This document shows positions 33,058 to 42,119 of a stretch of 45,358 bases of DNA, piece after piece. The notes beneath the pieces are model-generated. The model worked only from the letters and a program-made list of their open reading frames with translations. It was not told the origin of the DNA and searched no databases. Position 1 is the first letter of the stretch. Every line of letters begins with the position of its first letter. The DNA is from Treponema sp. (GTDB lineage Bacteria > Spirochaetota > Spirochaetia > Treponematales > Treponemataceae). The stretch is from positions 1 through 45,358 of the forward strand of contig JAILHV010000111.1 in NCBI GenBank assembly GCA_024695625.1, in the 5' to 3' direction. A program made the translations under genes and the position numbers.

Positions 33058-33855
33058 CTACTGTTCAAGAACCGCACCAAGGAATTTCTTTAGGCGGTCA
33101 TTCTTTGGAGCGTTAAAAATCTGGTCGGGGCTTCCCTCTTCCACGATACGGCCGCTTTCCATAAAGACAACACGGTCTGCTACTTCGCGGGCAAATCCCA
33201 TCTCGTGAGTTACAACCACCATGGTCATGCCGTCCTTTGCAAGCTGCTTCATTACGCCAAGAACTTCGCCAACAAGCTCAGGGTCAAGGGCAGACGTGGG
33301 TTCATCAAAGAGCATGATTTTTGGGTCCATGGCAAGTGCACGGGCAATTGCAACACGCTGCTGCTGACCGCCGGAAAGCTTTGCAGGATAAGAATTTATC
33401 TTGTCTCCAAGGCCTACGCGGTTAAGGAGGTCTACTCCCTTGGCACGGGCATCTTCCCTTGGCTTGTCAAGTACGCTCATGGGAGCTACCATAGTGTTTT
33501 CAAGCGCGGTTTTGTGGGGAAAAAGGTTGAACTTCTGAAAGACCATTCCAACATCAAGCAGAATCTTGCGGCGGTCCTTTGCAGAAATGCGGAATTTGCC
33601 ACCCTTGCCGTCGCTTCCTGCAACCTGATTTCCCGCGATAAAGACCCTGCCTCCGTCAATGTGCTCAAGATGGTTTATTGCACGAAGGAAGGTTGACTTT
33701 CCCGCACCGCTAGGGCCGATTATGCAGACCACTTCGCTTGGCTTTACGGTAAGCGAAACATCGTCCAGAACCTTCAGCTGGCCAAAGCTCTTACTTACAT
33801 TTTCCGCTTTTATCATATACTGAACGCCCGATGCGTTTGACATTCCTTCTGACAT
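33058..33855 (-). CDS. Polar amino acid ABC transporter, ATP-binding protein
   Basis: A 265-residue GlnQ/HisP-type ATPase. Walker A is 'GPSGAGKST', the Q-loop '[19 protein letters not shown]', the signature '[16 protein letters not shown]', Walker B '[11 protein letters not shown]' and the switch His in '[16 protein letters not shown]'. The open frame reaches 33939, where an ATG overlaps the permease stop by 4 bases. ATG 33855 is preferred because AGGAG lies 6 bases upstream and the family rarely has the extra 28 residues. It energises the permease and lipoprotein encoded just upstream. Confidence 0.92.
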   Translation of the reverse strand: MSEGMSNASGVQYMIKAENVSKSFGQLKVLDDVSLTVKPSEVVCIIGPSGAGKSTFLRAINHLEHIDGGRVFIAGNQVAGSDGKGGKFRISAKDRRKILLDVGMVFQKFNLFPHKTALENTMVAPMSVLDKPREDARAKGVDLLNRVGLGDKINSYPAKLSGGQQQRVAIARALAMDPKIMLFDEPTSALDPELVGEVLGVMKQLAKDGMTMVVVTHEMGFAREVADRVVFMESGRIVEEGSPDQIFNAPKNDRLKKFLGAVLEQ

Positions 33856-33935
33856 AAAATGCTCCTCTTGGCAGTTTTTACCGTACAAGCCTACGCGGGA
33901 TTGCAGGGGCGTAATGGGTGCCTGCACAGTCCATA

Positions 33936-34595
33936 TCATTCATAAACAGAGTGCCGTTTTTCAAGCCTTCTGAAGAAGAATGTAAACACGGCCGTGATTA
34001 TAAGATAGAGTATCATCGCCGGTATGTAGACCAGGGACGAAGTTGTTGAAGACTGAATGCTGCGGGTTACCTTCGTAATGTCCGCAAGCGCGATAAGGCT
34101 AACAAGGGATGCATCCTTTAGGAGCATGATGAATTCGTTGCCTATCGGGGGAACAAGCCTCTTTATGGACTGGGGAAGGATTACAAGGCGCATAGTCTGG
34201 AAGTAGTTCATTCCGAGCACTTCGGCAGCCTCGCTCTGCCCCTTGTCTATTGACTGGATTGCCGCACGGATAATTTCCGAGCAATAGGCCGCGCTGTTTA
34301 GCGAATACGCTATGAAGGCAGCCAAAAACTGGTTGTTTATGGTAAGGGCCCTGTTTATTTCCGGCAGACCGTAATAGACAAAGTAAAGCTGCATAAGAAG
34401 AGGTGTGCCGCGGAAAAAGAAGGTGTATGCGGAACAGATGCTCCGGAGCCACTTGCGCCTAGACATCTTTCCAAGCGCAATAAAAATTCCCAGCAAAATG
34501 CCGGCGCTAACCGCGCACAAAGTAAGAAGAATTGTAATCCTGGCACCGGCCAAAAGCTGGGGCATCCACCCCAGTATTTTCTTTAATGCATTCAT
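33936..34595 (-). CDS. Polar amino acid ABC transporter, permease
   Basis: A 219-residue HisM/GlnP-type permease with five predicted helices. The ABC-contact loop is '[39 protein letters not shown]', the EAA motif of this family. It starts 3 bases after the stop of the binding protein and has no clear ribosome binding site, so translational coupling is likely. Probably a homodimer in the inner membrane. Only one permease gene is present, as in many such systems. Confidence 0.92.
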   Translation of the reverse strand: MNALKKILGWMPQLLAGARITILLTLCAVSAGILLGIFIALGKMSRRKWLRSICSAYTFFFRGTPLLMQLYFVYYGLPEINRALTINNQFLAAFIAYSLNSAAYCSEIIRAAIQSIDKGQSEAAEVLGMNYFQTMRLVILPQSIKRLVPPIGNEFIMLLKDASLVSLIALADITKVTRSIQSSTTSSLVYIPAMILYLIITAVFTFFFRRLEKRHSVYE

Positions 34596-34598
34596 AAT

Positions 34599-35438
34599 CT
34601 ACTTATTATATGGGGAATCTTTTATCGTGTAAAGCAAGTCCCCGCCAAAAATATTCATGTAAATCTTTGAGAGGGTTCCATCTGCAATCATGTCGTCCAT
34701 GGCCTTGTTCACCTTTTCCAAAAGCTCAGGGTTCTTCTTGCTGATGCACACGCCGAAGAATTCCTCTGCAACGCCTTCCCAGACCTTCTTGAACTCGCTG
34801 TTGTCCTCGGTAAGGTACTTTACTGCAACGAGGGAGTCTGAGCATACAGCGTCTATCCTCTTGAATTTGAGGTCGTCGTAGGCATTCATAACCTTGTCGT
34901 AACCGGCACCTTCAAAGTTCAGGCCAGTCCTTTCGCGGAGGTTGCGCATGTAGAAGTCGCTGGTGGTTTCAGCCTGGAAGCCAACCTTGAGGCCCTCCAA
35001 ATCAGACGGCGTGGTAATTCCCTTGTCGGAGTCCTTGTGCACGATGATAGACTGGGCGTTTCCAATGTATGCCTTGGAGAAGTTGTAGTTGGCAAGACGG
35101 TCGGCTGTAATGGTCATTGCGGATATGATTATGTCGTAGCGGTTTGTGTCAAGGCCGGCAAAGATTCCGTCCCATGCTGTATCCACGAATTCAACCTTAA
35201 AGCCAAGGCGGCGGGCAATTTCTTCGCCAAGCTGTACGTCGAATCCGATTGGGGTGGTTCCATCCGCGTCAAAGTATTCAAATGGCGGATATCCAACTTC
35301 CATTCCGATTTTAAGGGTGCCTTGCTCGATTGTCAGGCCACCGGAAAGCTCTTTCTTGTTCTTGTTGCAAGAAGTGAAGCCGGCAAGCATTGCAAATGCC
35401 ACGCAGAAAGCAAGCAGATTGACAGCAAATTTTTTCAT
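34599..35438 (-). CDS. Amino acid-binding lipoprotein of an ABC importer
   Basis: 279 residues from ATG 35438, chosen because GGAGG lies 6 bases upstream; the frame opens earlier at a TTG. The lipoprotein signal ends FTSC, a permissive spirochaete-type lipobox. The rest is a family 3 solute-binding protein: 'GTLKIGMEVGYPPFEYFDADG', 'GFDVQLGEEIARRLG', 'WDGIFAGLDTNRYDIIISAMTIT' and 'LEGLKVGFQAETTSD'. The ligand-contact Arg (in 'TADRLANYNFS') and a late Asp ('RIDAVCSDS') are as in polar amino acid binders. It is first in the operon with permease, ATPase and MATE genes. Confidence 0.93.
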   Translation of the reverse strand: MKKFAVNLLAFCVAFAMLAGFTSCNKNKKELSGGLTIEQGTLKIGMEVGYPPFEYFDADGTTPIGFDVQLGEEIARRLGFKVEFVDTAWDGIFAGLDTNRYDIIISAMTITADRLANYNFSKAYIGNAQSIIVHKDSDKGITTPSDLEGLKVGFQAETTSDFYMRNLRERTGLNFEGAGYDKVMNAYDDLKFKRIDAVCSDSLVAVKYLTEDNSEFKKVWEGVAEEFFGVCISKKNPELLEKVNKAMDDMIADGTLSKIYMNIFGGDLLYTIKDSPYNK

Positions 35439-35478
35439 TTTTTCCTCCAAAACATTCTCCAAACCTTTTTAAAGAAAA

Positions 35479-35513
35479 AAAGGACGCAAAAGCAAAAAGC
35501 CTCAACGTCCCTT
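35479..35513 (-). terminator. Terminator-like hairpin in the importer leader
   Basis: On the minus strand AAGGGACG pairs with CGTCCTTT (one G-U) and runs into seven Ts. It lies between the promoter and the first gene, so it may attenuate transcription. It starts only a few bases after the predicted transcription start. Confidence 0.5.
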
Positions 35514-35524
35514 CTCTGTTTTCC

Positions 35525-35552
35525 ATTATAATCATTGGCGTTTCTTAGTCAA
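35525..35552 (-). promoter_or_regulatory. Strong sigma-70-type promoter of the amino acid importer
   Basis: On the minus strand TTGACT (35552-35547) and a perfect TATAAT (35530-35525) are 16 bases apart, about 90 bases upstream of the binding protein gene. Confidence 0.8.
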
Positions 35553-35631
35553 GGGAAAAAAATCCGCATTATTTTGCAAAAAACTCTAAAATTCCACTTT
35601 CCCAAATGCAAATTCGGGATTACAATTATAG

Positions 35632-35659
35632 TTAGACAAGGCATTATGCCGCATATAGT
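35632..35659 (+). promoter_or_regulatory. Promoter with internal palindrome for the EAL receptor
   Basis: TTAGAC (35632) and TATAGT (35654-35659) are 16 bases apart. GGCAT-T-ATGCC (35640-35650) is a perfect palindrome between them, a typical repressor position. The GTG start is 18 bases after the -10 box. Confidence 0.5.
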
Positions 35660-35677
35660 AAAAAAGTGAATTAAACA

Positions 35678-38566
35678 GTGAAGCATTATTTTTTTGCGCA
35701 CAAGGCTATTGCCCGCTGCGCCGCATTTGTACTTACATTACTCTCTCAAGTGGCTCTGTCTGCAAGAACGGTGCGGGTGCCCTCGGTAGAGACATATAAA
35801 TTCCTTTCAAACGACAGCCCCAGGTCCCTAAAGCTCTACTATTCCGAATACCTTAAGCTGCTGGCCAAAAACTGCGGTTGGGAATACGATTTTGTGGACC
35901 TTGGCCACGCATCCTCCGCAGCGGCTGCCAGCAAGGCAACCCTGGAACTCTTAAAGCAGGGGCAGCTCGACCTTGCATTTGACATAGTCGAGCAGGATCC
36001 CTCCGACAAGCTCTACTACAGCGCAATCCCCTCCCTGACCAAGCACATAATGCTTGTGGACAGCTACAAGGAAAACAGTTTCAACAGCGCAAACCTCAAG
36101 GCCATGTCGGGTGCAAACACCAGCACATGCAAGGACATACCCCTGCAGCAGAAGCTTCTTGAGGAATTCTCCGCAAGAAACGGCCTGAACCTGCGGATTA
36201 CGCACATTCCCATTGAGCGTTACATAGAAGAAGAATTCATAAAGAACAACGTTGAAGCCTGCGTGGTAACCCTCTCCTTCCCCGCTGACGAGCAGAAAAT
36301 CATACAGAACCTTGGCGAATACCGGGTATTCTTTGCCAGCACCAATGCGGCCATAATAAAGGAGCTGGACAAGGGTGCCGCGGAAATCCTTAGGGAAAAC
36401 CCCCTGCGCCTTGCAACCATGATGGCAGGTCCAAACAAGGGGCAGACCTTCTACCTGGAAAACCCTTCGGAGCAGGAAATCACCTACATAAAGGAACACA
36501 CTCCGGTCCACGTGCTGGAAAACAGCCTTAGCGACAACATTTCGGAAATGCTCAACGTAAAGAACGACTTCTGGAAAAAAGTTGCTTCCATCTCCGGCAT
36601 GGAATTCGTGGTTGACTCAGTAAAAAAGCCGGACAACACAGAATTTTTGCCGGGAATTTCGGAAGTCCCCCAGCCCGTAATGCAGGACAGCAAGCAGGGC
36701 GGAATACTGCTAAGGTGCACAAACCCCTTCTACAGCGTAAATGCGGTGCTTATCTGCGCGCCCGGACACACAATAGAAGAATTCACCACATCCCTGCAGC
36801 GCAAGCAGGGCGTAAACACAGAGCAGTCAATTGCCGTTCCCCAGGACATGCTGAACGTAGTGCCCTTCTTCCGCGAGCGATTTCTCCCCTTTGACGCGCG
36901 CATAATGGGAAGCGAGGAAGCCTGCCTTAGGGAGCTTGCCAACAGAAAGTGCGGTGCCGCCATAGTGAACCACACCTACCTAGACCACCTCTTTAAGCTT
37001 GGAAGGTTCAAGTCACTGCAAAAACAGCAGAGGGCCGTTTACGAAATACCCATGTGCATCTACGTCTCACTTGACCGCCCCTACATCATGATAAACATAC
37101 TCAACAGGGCCTTTGCACAGCTTCCCTACAACTACTACAACAAGCTCTCCGACCAGCAGGCCCTCTTTGCCCGCGACATGCTTTCCCGCCAGAGGAACCG
37201 CAGCATAATGATTTCTTCCCTGGCAGGAATCCTGGCCCTCTTCGTAATATGCGTTCTTCTAATAGTCGTCTACCACATTGCAAAGCTCCGCCACAAGATG
37301 GAGTACGACGACCTTACCCGCATCCATTCACTCAACGGCTTTGAAAAGGCCACCGGCAGGATGCTGCGCTACAAAAGGGGCAACTTCCTCCTTACCGAAC
37401 TGAACGTCCGCGACTTTTCATTCATCAACCGCATATACGGCACGGAAAAGGGAGACAAGATACTGGTTTCCATAGCAAAGCAGATAATGCAGTGCTTCGG
37501 GAAAAACAAGGACACGGTATTGGGCCGCGGCTATGCAGACAACTTCTACATATTCCAGAAGATTCAGGAAAAGGAGGCCGTCTGCCTAAACAATATGGAA
37601 AGCGAAATTTCCCTCATGCAGGACATGATCGGAAAGAGCGAAAACCTCCACCTGGTAATAAAAAGCGGAAACGCCGTAAGCGACGGCAGCGAATCGCTAA
37701 AGATACTCATCAGCCGTGCGGGCTATGCAAGAAAGAGCAACCACGACAGCATGGTTGAAAATTTCTCGGTCTACGATGATGACCTTAAGGCCCAGAGGGA
37801 AAACGAGGAATTCATAGAAAACAACATAGAGGAAGCCCTCAGGAACGAGGAATTCGTAGTCTACTACCAGCCCAAGACTTGCCTTGAAAAACAGACTATT
37901 TGCGGAGCGGAAGCCCTTGTGCGCTGGAAGAGCAAGGACGGCCTCATTCCCCCGGACCGCTTTATCCCCGTACTGGAAAAGAACGGACTGGTCGGAAAAC
38001 TTGACAACTATGTCTACGAAACAGTATTCAAGTACATGAACCGCCTGATGACGGAAAACGTGCCCCTGGTTCCGGTCTCGCTGAACATATCCCGCCTTAA
38101 CTACAACCTCAAGGCCTTCATCGAAAACCTCAACTCGCTCGTAGCAAAATACGGCATCCCCAAACGCTACATAGAGCTCGAAATAGAAGAACGCTTTGCA
38201 GGCGCAAACGACGACTTCATCAAGGACTTCATCGAACGCCTGCACCGCGAAGACTTTAAGGTTAGCATGGACGACTTTGGCTCAGGCTCCTCATCGCTCA
38301 ACATGCTCTCGGAAATCCCCGTGGACATAATCAAATTTGACCAACGCTTCCTCCACCACGCGGAATACTCGCAGGCTAGCCGCATAGTCCTCACATCCAT
38401 GATAAAAATGGTCCGCGACTTGGGAAAACTCACGGTCTGCGAAGGCGTAGAAACAGCAAACCACGTGGAACTCCTAAAGTCCGTAGGCTGCAATATGGCC
38501 CAGGGCTATTACTACTCCAAGCCCCTAAACGAGCGCGACTTCAAGTACTACATCCTCACCCACTGA
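35678..38566 (+). CDS. Solute-binding / degenerate GGDEF / EAL membrane receptor
   Basis: 962 residues from a GTG start. Signal peptide 1-29. An extracytoplasmic region (30-505) resembles tandem family 3 solute-binding domains ('VRVPSVETYKFLS', 'LKQGQLDLAFDIVEQD', later 'ANRKCGAAIVNHTYLDHL'). Membrane helix 510-534. A GGDEF-like domain (about 545-705) has RGYADNF at the active site and should not make c-di-GMP. The EAL domain (about 717-960) keeps 'GAEALVRWKSKDGLIPPDRFIP', 'LEIEERF', 'MDDFGSGSSSLN', 'IIKFDQRFL' and 'CEGVETANH', so it is probably an active c-di-GMP phosphodiesterase. It diverges from an amino acid importer and may sense a similar ligand. Confidence 0.88.
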   Translation: MKHYFFAHKAIARCAAFVLTLLSQVALSARTVRVPSVETYKFLSNDSPRSLKLYYSEYLKLLAKNCGWEYDFVDLGHASSAAAASKATLELLKQGQLDLAFDIVEQDPSDKLYYSAIPSLTKHIMLVDSYKENSFNSANLKAMSGANTSTCKDIPLQQKLLEEFSARNGLNLRITHIPIERYIEEEFIKNNVEACVVTLSFPADEQKIIQNLGEYRVFFASTNAAIIKELDKGAAEILRENPLRLATMMAGPNKGQTFYLENPSEQEITYIKEHTPVHVLENSLSDNISEMLNVKNDFWKKVASISGMEFVVDSVKKPDNTEFLPGISEVPQPVMQDSKQGGILLRCTNPFYSVNAVLICAPGHTIEEFTTSLQRKQGVNTEQSIAVPQDMLNVVPFFRERFLPFDARIMGSEEACLRELANRKCGAAIVNHTYLDHLFKLGRFKSLQKQQRAVYEIPMCIYVSLDRPYIMINILNRAFAQLPYNYYNKLSDQQALFARDMLSRQRNRSIMISSLAGILALFVICVLLIVVYHIAKLRHKMEYDDLTRIHSLNGFEKATGRMLRYKRGNFLLTELNVRDFSFINRIYGTEKGDKILVSIAKQIMQCFGKNKDTVLGRGYADNFYIFQKIQEKEAVCLNNMESEISLMQDMIGKSENLHLVIKSGNAVSDGSESLKILISRAGYARKSNHDSMVENFSVYDDDLKAQRENEEFIENNIEEALRNEEFVVYYQPKTCLEKQTICGAEALVRWKSKDGLIPPDRFIPVLEKNGLVGKLDNYVYETVFKYMNRLMTENVPLVPVSLNISRLNYNLKAFIENLNSLVAKYGIPKRYIELEIEERFAGANDDFIKDFIERLHREDFKVSMDDFGSGSSSLNMLSEIPVDIIKFDQRFLHHAEYSQASRIVLTSMIKMVRDLGKLTVCEGVETANHVELLKSVGCNMAQGYYYSKPLNERDFKYYILTH

Positions 38567-38584
38567 TTTTTTCCTGTATTCTTC

Positions 38585-38731
38585 CGGACGGTAACTTTAA
38601 CAGCTCTACCATTGCATGCCCCGGCTAATTCGGCCAGCATGCAAATGCGCCACCCGCTTTCCAGGGCTACGCTATCGCTCCGGCCCGCCATCCGGCGGTC
38701 TGGCTGCGCCACCCTTCCAATCGGGCGTAGG
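38585..38731 (+). repeat. Dispersed structured repeat, copy 4
   Basis: The flank has GGACGGTAACTTTAACAG and GCTCTACC. TTGCATGC and GCATGCAA (38613-38643) form an extra inverted repeat. The core is CCCGCTTTCCAGGG (38653-38666) with CCCTTCCAATCGGG (38712-38725), then CGTAGG; the loop is CTTTCC against TCCAAT. It begins about 20 bases after the EAL gene and precedes the M30-like gene. Confidence 0.8.
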
Positions 38732-38795
38732 ATGGCCCCGCAGTAGCAACTGCTTGCCGTTTTCCCAAAAATGGTGTAAGCTACATAAAAGAGTT

Positions 38796-40703
38796 ATGGC
38801 TATTCACACGATGACACCCCTAATAGTCCTTGCAAATAAAACTATTTCCCTTGTTCTTACGGCAACCCTTGCCTTGGGAATATTTTCTTCCTTGTTTTTC
38901 ACATCCTGCAAATCCCCGGATGACTCGGAGCAAGAAAGATACGAAAGCGACGACGACCCGGACCTCCCCGATTCAGAATTCTGCAAGCAGCTCGGAAACA
39001 AGACGTCAATAACCTTGAATGGCGTTTACGGAAAAAAGATTCTCTACGTAAACTACAACAACGCAAAGCCGTCAACTTCACAAGCAATCCCCCTGAACAG
39101 CACACGCTTTGTTACCAGTGCCGCAGGAATATCCCCGGAATTCTGCCCCGGTGCCTACTCCTGCAACTACTCAAACTTTTCACATGAACAGACAATGGCA
39201 AGATCTGCCGCCAGCAGCACAGCCTGTGTAAATGCGGCAGGCCAAGCTTCCCCGCCACCACGAAAGGCCTCCCATTCAGCAAAAAGCGTAAAGCCCTTTC
39301 GGGAAAACGAATCGCTAAGGAAAGAAATACTCTCCGGTTTCAGAAAGTCATCGCGTTCCTCCGCAAGAAGGGGCCTGAACCTGCGCACCGCCAACACAGC
39401 CCGCAATGTCTCATTATACGACAACGGACAAATCATCCAGTACTACATGGCAAACCCAACAAGAAGAATCTACGTCGACATTTCACAAGACATGAATTCC
39501 TATGCGGCAAAAGACGCAACCCTCCGTGCAGTCGGATCCTACGGAGGCGTACCAGTAGTCCTGGTATGGGTTATGAACGACTCCTTCGGCGAGGAATGCA
39601 GCGGGGCAACCGTCAATACGGCCCTGGCCCAGGACGTGGCCGACAAGTTTGCAGAACACTACAACCATGAACGCGCAATATTCGGAGAGGAATATGACTT
39701 CCTCTTTGACGCGCAATACGCCTCAAACCAGTCAGAAGCATACAAAATCCCGGATACAGGCTCCCTAATAAACATAGTAATTTACGACATTGCAAACGAC
39801 CATGCCACAGGAAATCAATCCGGCATAGCAGGCTATTTCTTTGGAGGAAAAGACTACTTCAAGAAAAACAGCTTTCAGGATGTAAGGGCCTATACAAATG
39901 AAGGAAAGTATTTTTATCTTGACGCCGCCTACTGCAACTTATCAGACAACGGCCCAAATACAAGCAGCACCATAAGCGACATTGCCCTCACCACACTCTT
40001 CCATGAATTCCAGCACATGATTCACTTTGGGCAAAAAACCATCTACGGTCTGGAAAGCGACACCTGGTACAACGAAATGCTCTCCATGCTCTGCGAAGAC
40101 ATGATGGCCAGCCAGCTTGGAACCTGCTACGGCTCATCAGCCCCATGGATTTCAAGAATAGCAGATTTTAAGCCCTACTACTTTCTTTCCGGAATCGATG
40201 AATTCCGCGATTCAAATTATTCAATCTGCTCCTATGCAACTTCATACGCGTTCGGGGCATGGCTGGCAAGGGAATTCGGCGGACCGGAATTTGTAAGAAG
40301 CATGAGCAGAAACCACAGCTATGCAAACATGGACTCAGTCCGTTATTCCATCCACGAAATGACAGGCAGGGAATACTCTTTTCGGCAAATATACAAGCTC
40401 TTCATACAGGCCTGCGTTTTTCAAAACAACTTTGCAAAAGCGCACGACCTGCCCTCGTTCAACAAGGACGCAGAAGGCAACATAACGGCCTATGACCAGA
40501 CAAGCCTAATGCCTGCGATAGATTTGTTTGCTGACAATTCAGGCCCCTGCATTTTCAACAACGGATATTCCACGGACATCCGCCCCCACGGCTTTGTAAT
40601 CCATACAGTAGGAATTGCGGAAAGCGACACCGTTACGCTAAACTTTAGCCGCCGCCTAAATGCCAACGAAGACGTAATGATTTGCATCCAGGACGACTTC
40701 TAG
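38796..40703 (+). CDS. M30 (hyicolysin)-like metallopeptidase lipoprotein
   Basis: 635 residues. The frame is open from 38616, but that stretch is repeat copy 4. ATG 38796 gives a lipoprotein signal ending FFTSC, and ATG 38811 is an alternative. After an acidic and a Ser/Ala-rich low-complexity stretch, the catalytic part shows 'GQIIQYYMANP', 'SGIAGYFFGGKDYF' and the zinc motif HEFQH (His406, Glu407, His410) within 'LFHEFQHMIHFGQK', then 'WYNEMLSMLCEDMM'. This matches M30-type peptidases common in treponemes. It is probably exported and anchored at the cell surface. Substrates are unknown. Confidence 0.82.
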   Translation: MAIHTMTPLIVLANKTISLVLTATLALGIFSSLFFTSCKSPDDSEQERYESDDDPDLPDSEFCKQLGNKTSITLNGVYGKKILYVNYNNAKPSTSQAIPLNSTRFVTSAAGISPEFCPGAYSCNYSNFSHEQTMARSAASSTACVNAAGQASPPPRKASHSAKSVKPFRENESLRKEILSGFRKSSRSSARRGLNLRTANTARNVSLYDNGQIIQYYMANPTRRIYVDISQDMNSYAAKDATLRAVGSYGGVPVVLVWVMNDSFGEECSGATVNTALAQDVADKFAEHYNHERAIFGEEYDFLFDAQYASNQSEAYKIPDTGSLINIVIYDIANDHATGNQSGIAGYFFGGKDYFKKNSFQDVRAYTNEGKYFYLDAAYCNLSDNGPNTSSTISDIALTTLFHEFQHMIHFGQKTIYGLESDTWYNEMLSMLCEDMMASQLGTCYGSSAPWISRIADFKPYYFLSGIDEFRDSNYSICSYATSYAFGAWLAREFGGPEFVRSMSRNHSYANMDSVRYSIHEMTGREYSFRQIYKLFIQACVFQNNFAKAHDLPSFNKDAEGNITAYDQTSLMPAIDLFADNSGPCIFNNGYSTDIRPHGFVIHTVGIAESDTVTLNFSRRLNANEDVMICIQDDF

Positions 40704-40712
40704 CACAACAAA

Positions 40713-40903
40713 GCCTACCCCCGATTGGAAGGGCGTGTGGTAAAAAATTGCATCCGTGCAATTTTTTACCCATGAGTTTTCCCGTTGGAAAACTCACCTG
40801 CTATTACAATAACAAAATAACGCGCCCTCCTTGGCGCTATTTATCCAACAACGAAAGCGGCTCTCGCAACGAAGTTTCAAGCAACCCTGGAAAGCGGGTT
40901 AGC
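40713..40903 (-). repeat. Dispersed structured repeat, copy 5
   Basis: On the minus strand, left arm CCCGCTTTCCAGGG (40884-40897) and right arm CCCTTCCAATCGGG (40720-40733) bracket three perfect or near-perfect hairpins. GGTAAAAAATTG pairs around CATCCGTG (40739-40770). TGAGTTTT pairs around CCCGTTGG (40773-40796). GCGC pairs around CCTCCTTG (40822-40837), extended by AAATA/TATTT. It fills the 260-base gap between converging genes. Confidence 0.8.
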
Positions 40904-40963
40904 ATACAAAATGCGGTCCAGAAAAAATCAGAAAAAAATTAGAAAAAGATTTTAGAAAAACAC

Positions 40964-41815
40964 CTACTGAACGGTTTTTTGCACCGCAAGAACAGCCTCT
41001 GCCGTCTGCATAAGCTCTTCCCGGGTCATGTCCTCCGAATGCTTAAGCATGGATGCCGGAACACCATAGGCCTTCTCCAAATCCTCGGAAGTAAGAACCT
41101 CGTCCGGAGTGCCAAAATCTATGTTGCGGTCGGGATAAAAAAGCATAACCTTTTCCGCATACTTCTTGCTAAGCTCAAGCTCGTGCATGGAAATAAAAAC
41201 AGCCGTCCCCGTCTTCTTAGAAAAATCCCTAATGTAAGAAAGAGCGCTCTCCTTCTGCCTCTGCTCAAGTGCAAAAAGCGGCTCGTCCATAAAAATTGAT
41301 GCGCTACCGTAAAGCATACTGAATGCAAGCAGCACCCGCTGAATCTCGCCCTTGCTAAGCTCCATAAGACCGCGGTCAAGAAGGCCACCAAGCTCAAACT
41401 GCTCAATAACTTCCTTAAGCAAATCGTCCGAATGAATACCGCAAGCCTTACCCTTATAATTGCCGCTCTTAAAAACCGTATCCAAAAGGGAGCAAACCTT
41501 TTCTCTGCTTTCAAATTCCATGTTCTGGTAAATTACGGAAGCCACAAGATTCTTCTGCTCCTCAGGCAAAGAAGCCACGTCCTTTCCAAACAAAAGGCAC
41601 TTTCCCTCCTGAGGCAAAAGCCGCCCGGAAGCCAGCAAAAGAAATGTAGACTTTCCAGAACCATTCGGCCCCACAAGACTGGTAAAACCACCCGGCAGCT
41701 CCGCCGAAAAATGATAAAACACAGGCTTGGGCACAATCTGCTTTCCCTCGGCATCCAAATCCCCCTCCACCATGGGGTAGGTAAAAGAAACATCGTTAAA
41801 AGAAATGCATTCCAT
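40964..41815 (-). CDS. Orphan ABC transporter ATP-binding protein
   Basis: A 283-residue ATPase. Walker A is 'VGPNGSGKST', the Q-loop 'SVIYQNMEFESREKV', the signature 'ELSKGEIQRVLLA' (LSKGE for LSGGQ), Walker B 'SIFMDEPLFAL' and the switch His in 'VFISMHELELSKKYAEKVMLF'. The layout resembles ECF/cobalt or iron-siderophore ATPases. No permease or binding protein is adjacent; repeat copies 5 and 6 flank it on both sides. It may serve a transporter encoded elsewhere, such as an ECF-type or FtsX system. The Glu after the Walker B Asp is present, so it should hydrolyse ATP. Confidence 0.82.
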   Translation of the reverse strand: MECISFNDVSFTYPMVEGDLDAEGKQIVPKPVFYHFSAELPGGFTSLVGPNGSGKSTFLLLASGRLLPQEGKCLLFGKDVASLPEEQKNLVASVIYQNMEFESREKVCSLLDTVFKSGNYKGKACGIHSDDLLKEVIEQFELGGLLDRGLMELSKGEIQRVLLAFSMLYGSASIFMDEPLFALEQRQKESALSYIRDFSKKTGTAVFISMHELELSKKYAEKVMLFYPDRNIDFGTPDEVLTSEDLEKAYGVPASMLKHSEDMTREELMQTAEAVLAVQKTVQ

Positions 41816-41857
41816 TCAAAAAGAATACAGCAAAAACGCAAGCGTGTCAAAAGCGGA

Positions 41858-42023
41858 ATTTTTAGGACGAAGTCTTAAGGACGCAGTCCTAATTGCTCTA
41901 CCATCCGCCCCTTGACTGCAACCGGCCCTCATGCCTTTGCGTCACCCGCTTTCCAGGGCTCCGCTCCCGCTCCGGCCCGCCTTACGGCGGTCTGGCTGCG
42001 CCCCCCTTCCAATCGGGCGTAGG
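41858..42023 (+). repeat. Dispersed structured repeat, copy 6
   Basis: The flank has AGGACGAAGTCTT, AGGAC-GCA-GTCCT and GCTCTACC. The core is CCCGCTTTCCAGGG (41945-41958) with CCCTTCCAATCGGG (42004-42017), then CGTAGG; CCGCC-TTA-CGGCGG lies inside. It lies in the 304-base divergent gap between the orphan ATPase and aat. After it, TTGCCA (42043) and TAGAAT (42064) form only a weak promoter candidate. Confidence 0.8.
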
Positions 42024-42119
42024 TTGCTGGTCCTCCTACTTTTTGCCACAGAGGCCTCCCCTGTAGAATTTCTAACCAAATTGTGATAGATTGAACACGT
42101 TTTGGTGGGACAATTCAGA

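Noticed and set aside
38616-38795. N-terminal extension of the M30-like protein
   Set aside because: It is translated from repeat copy 4; the lipoprotein signal starts at 38796.
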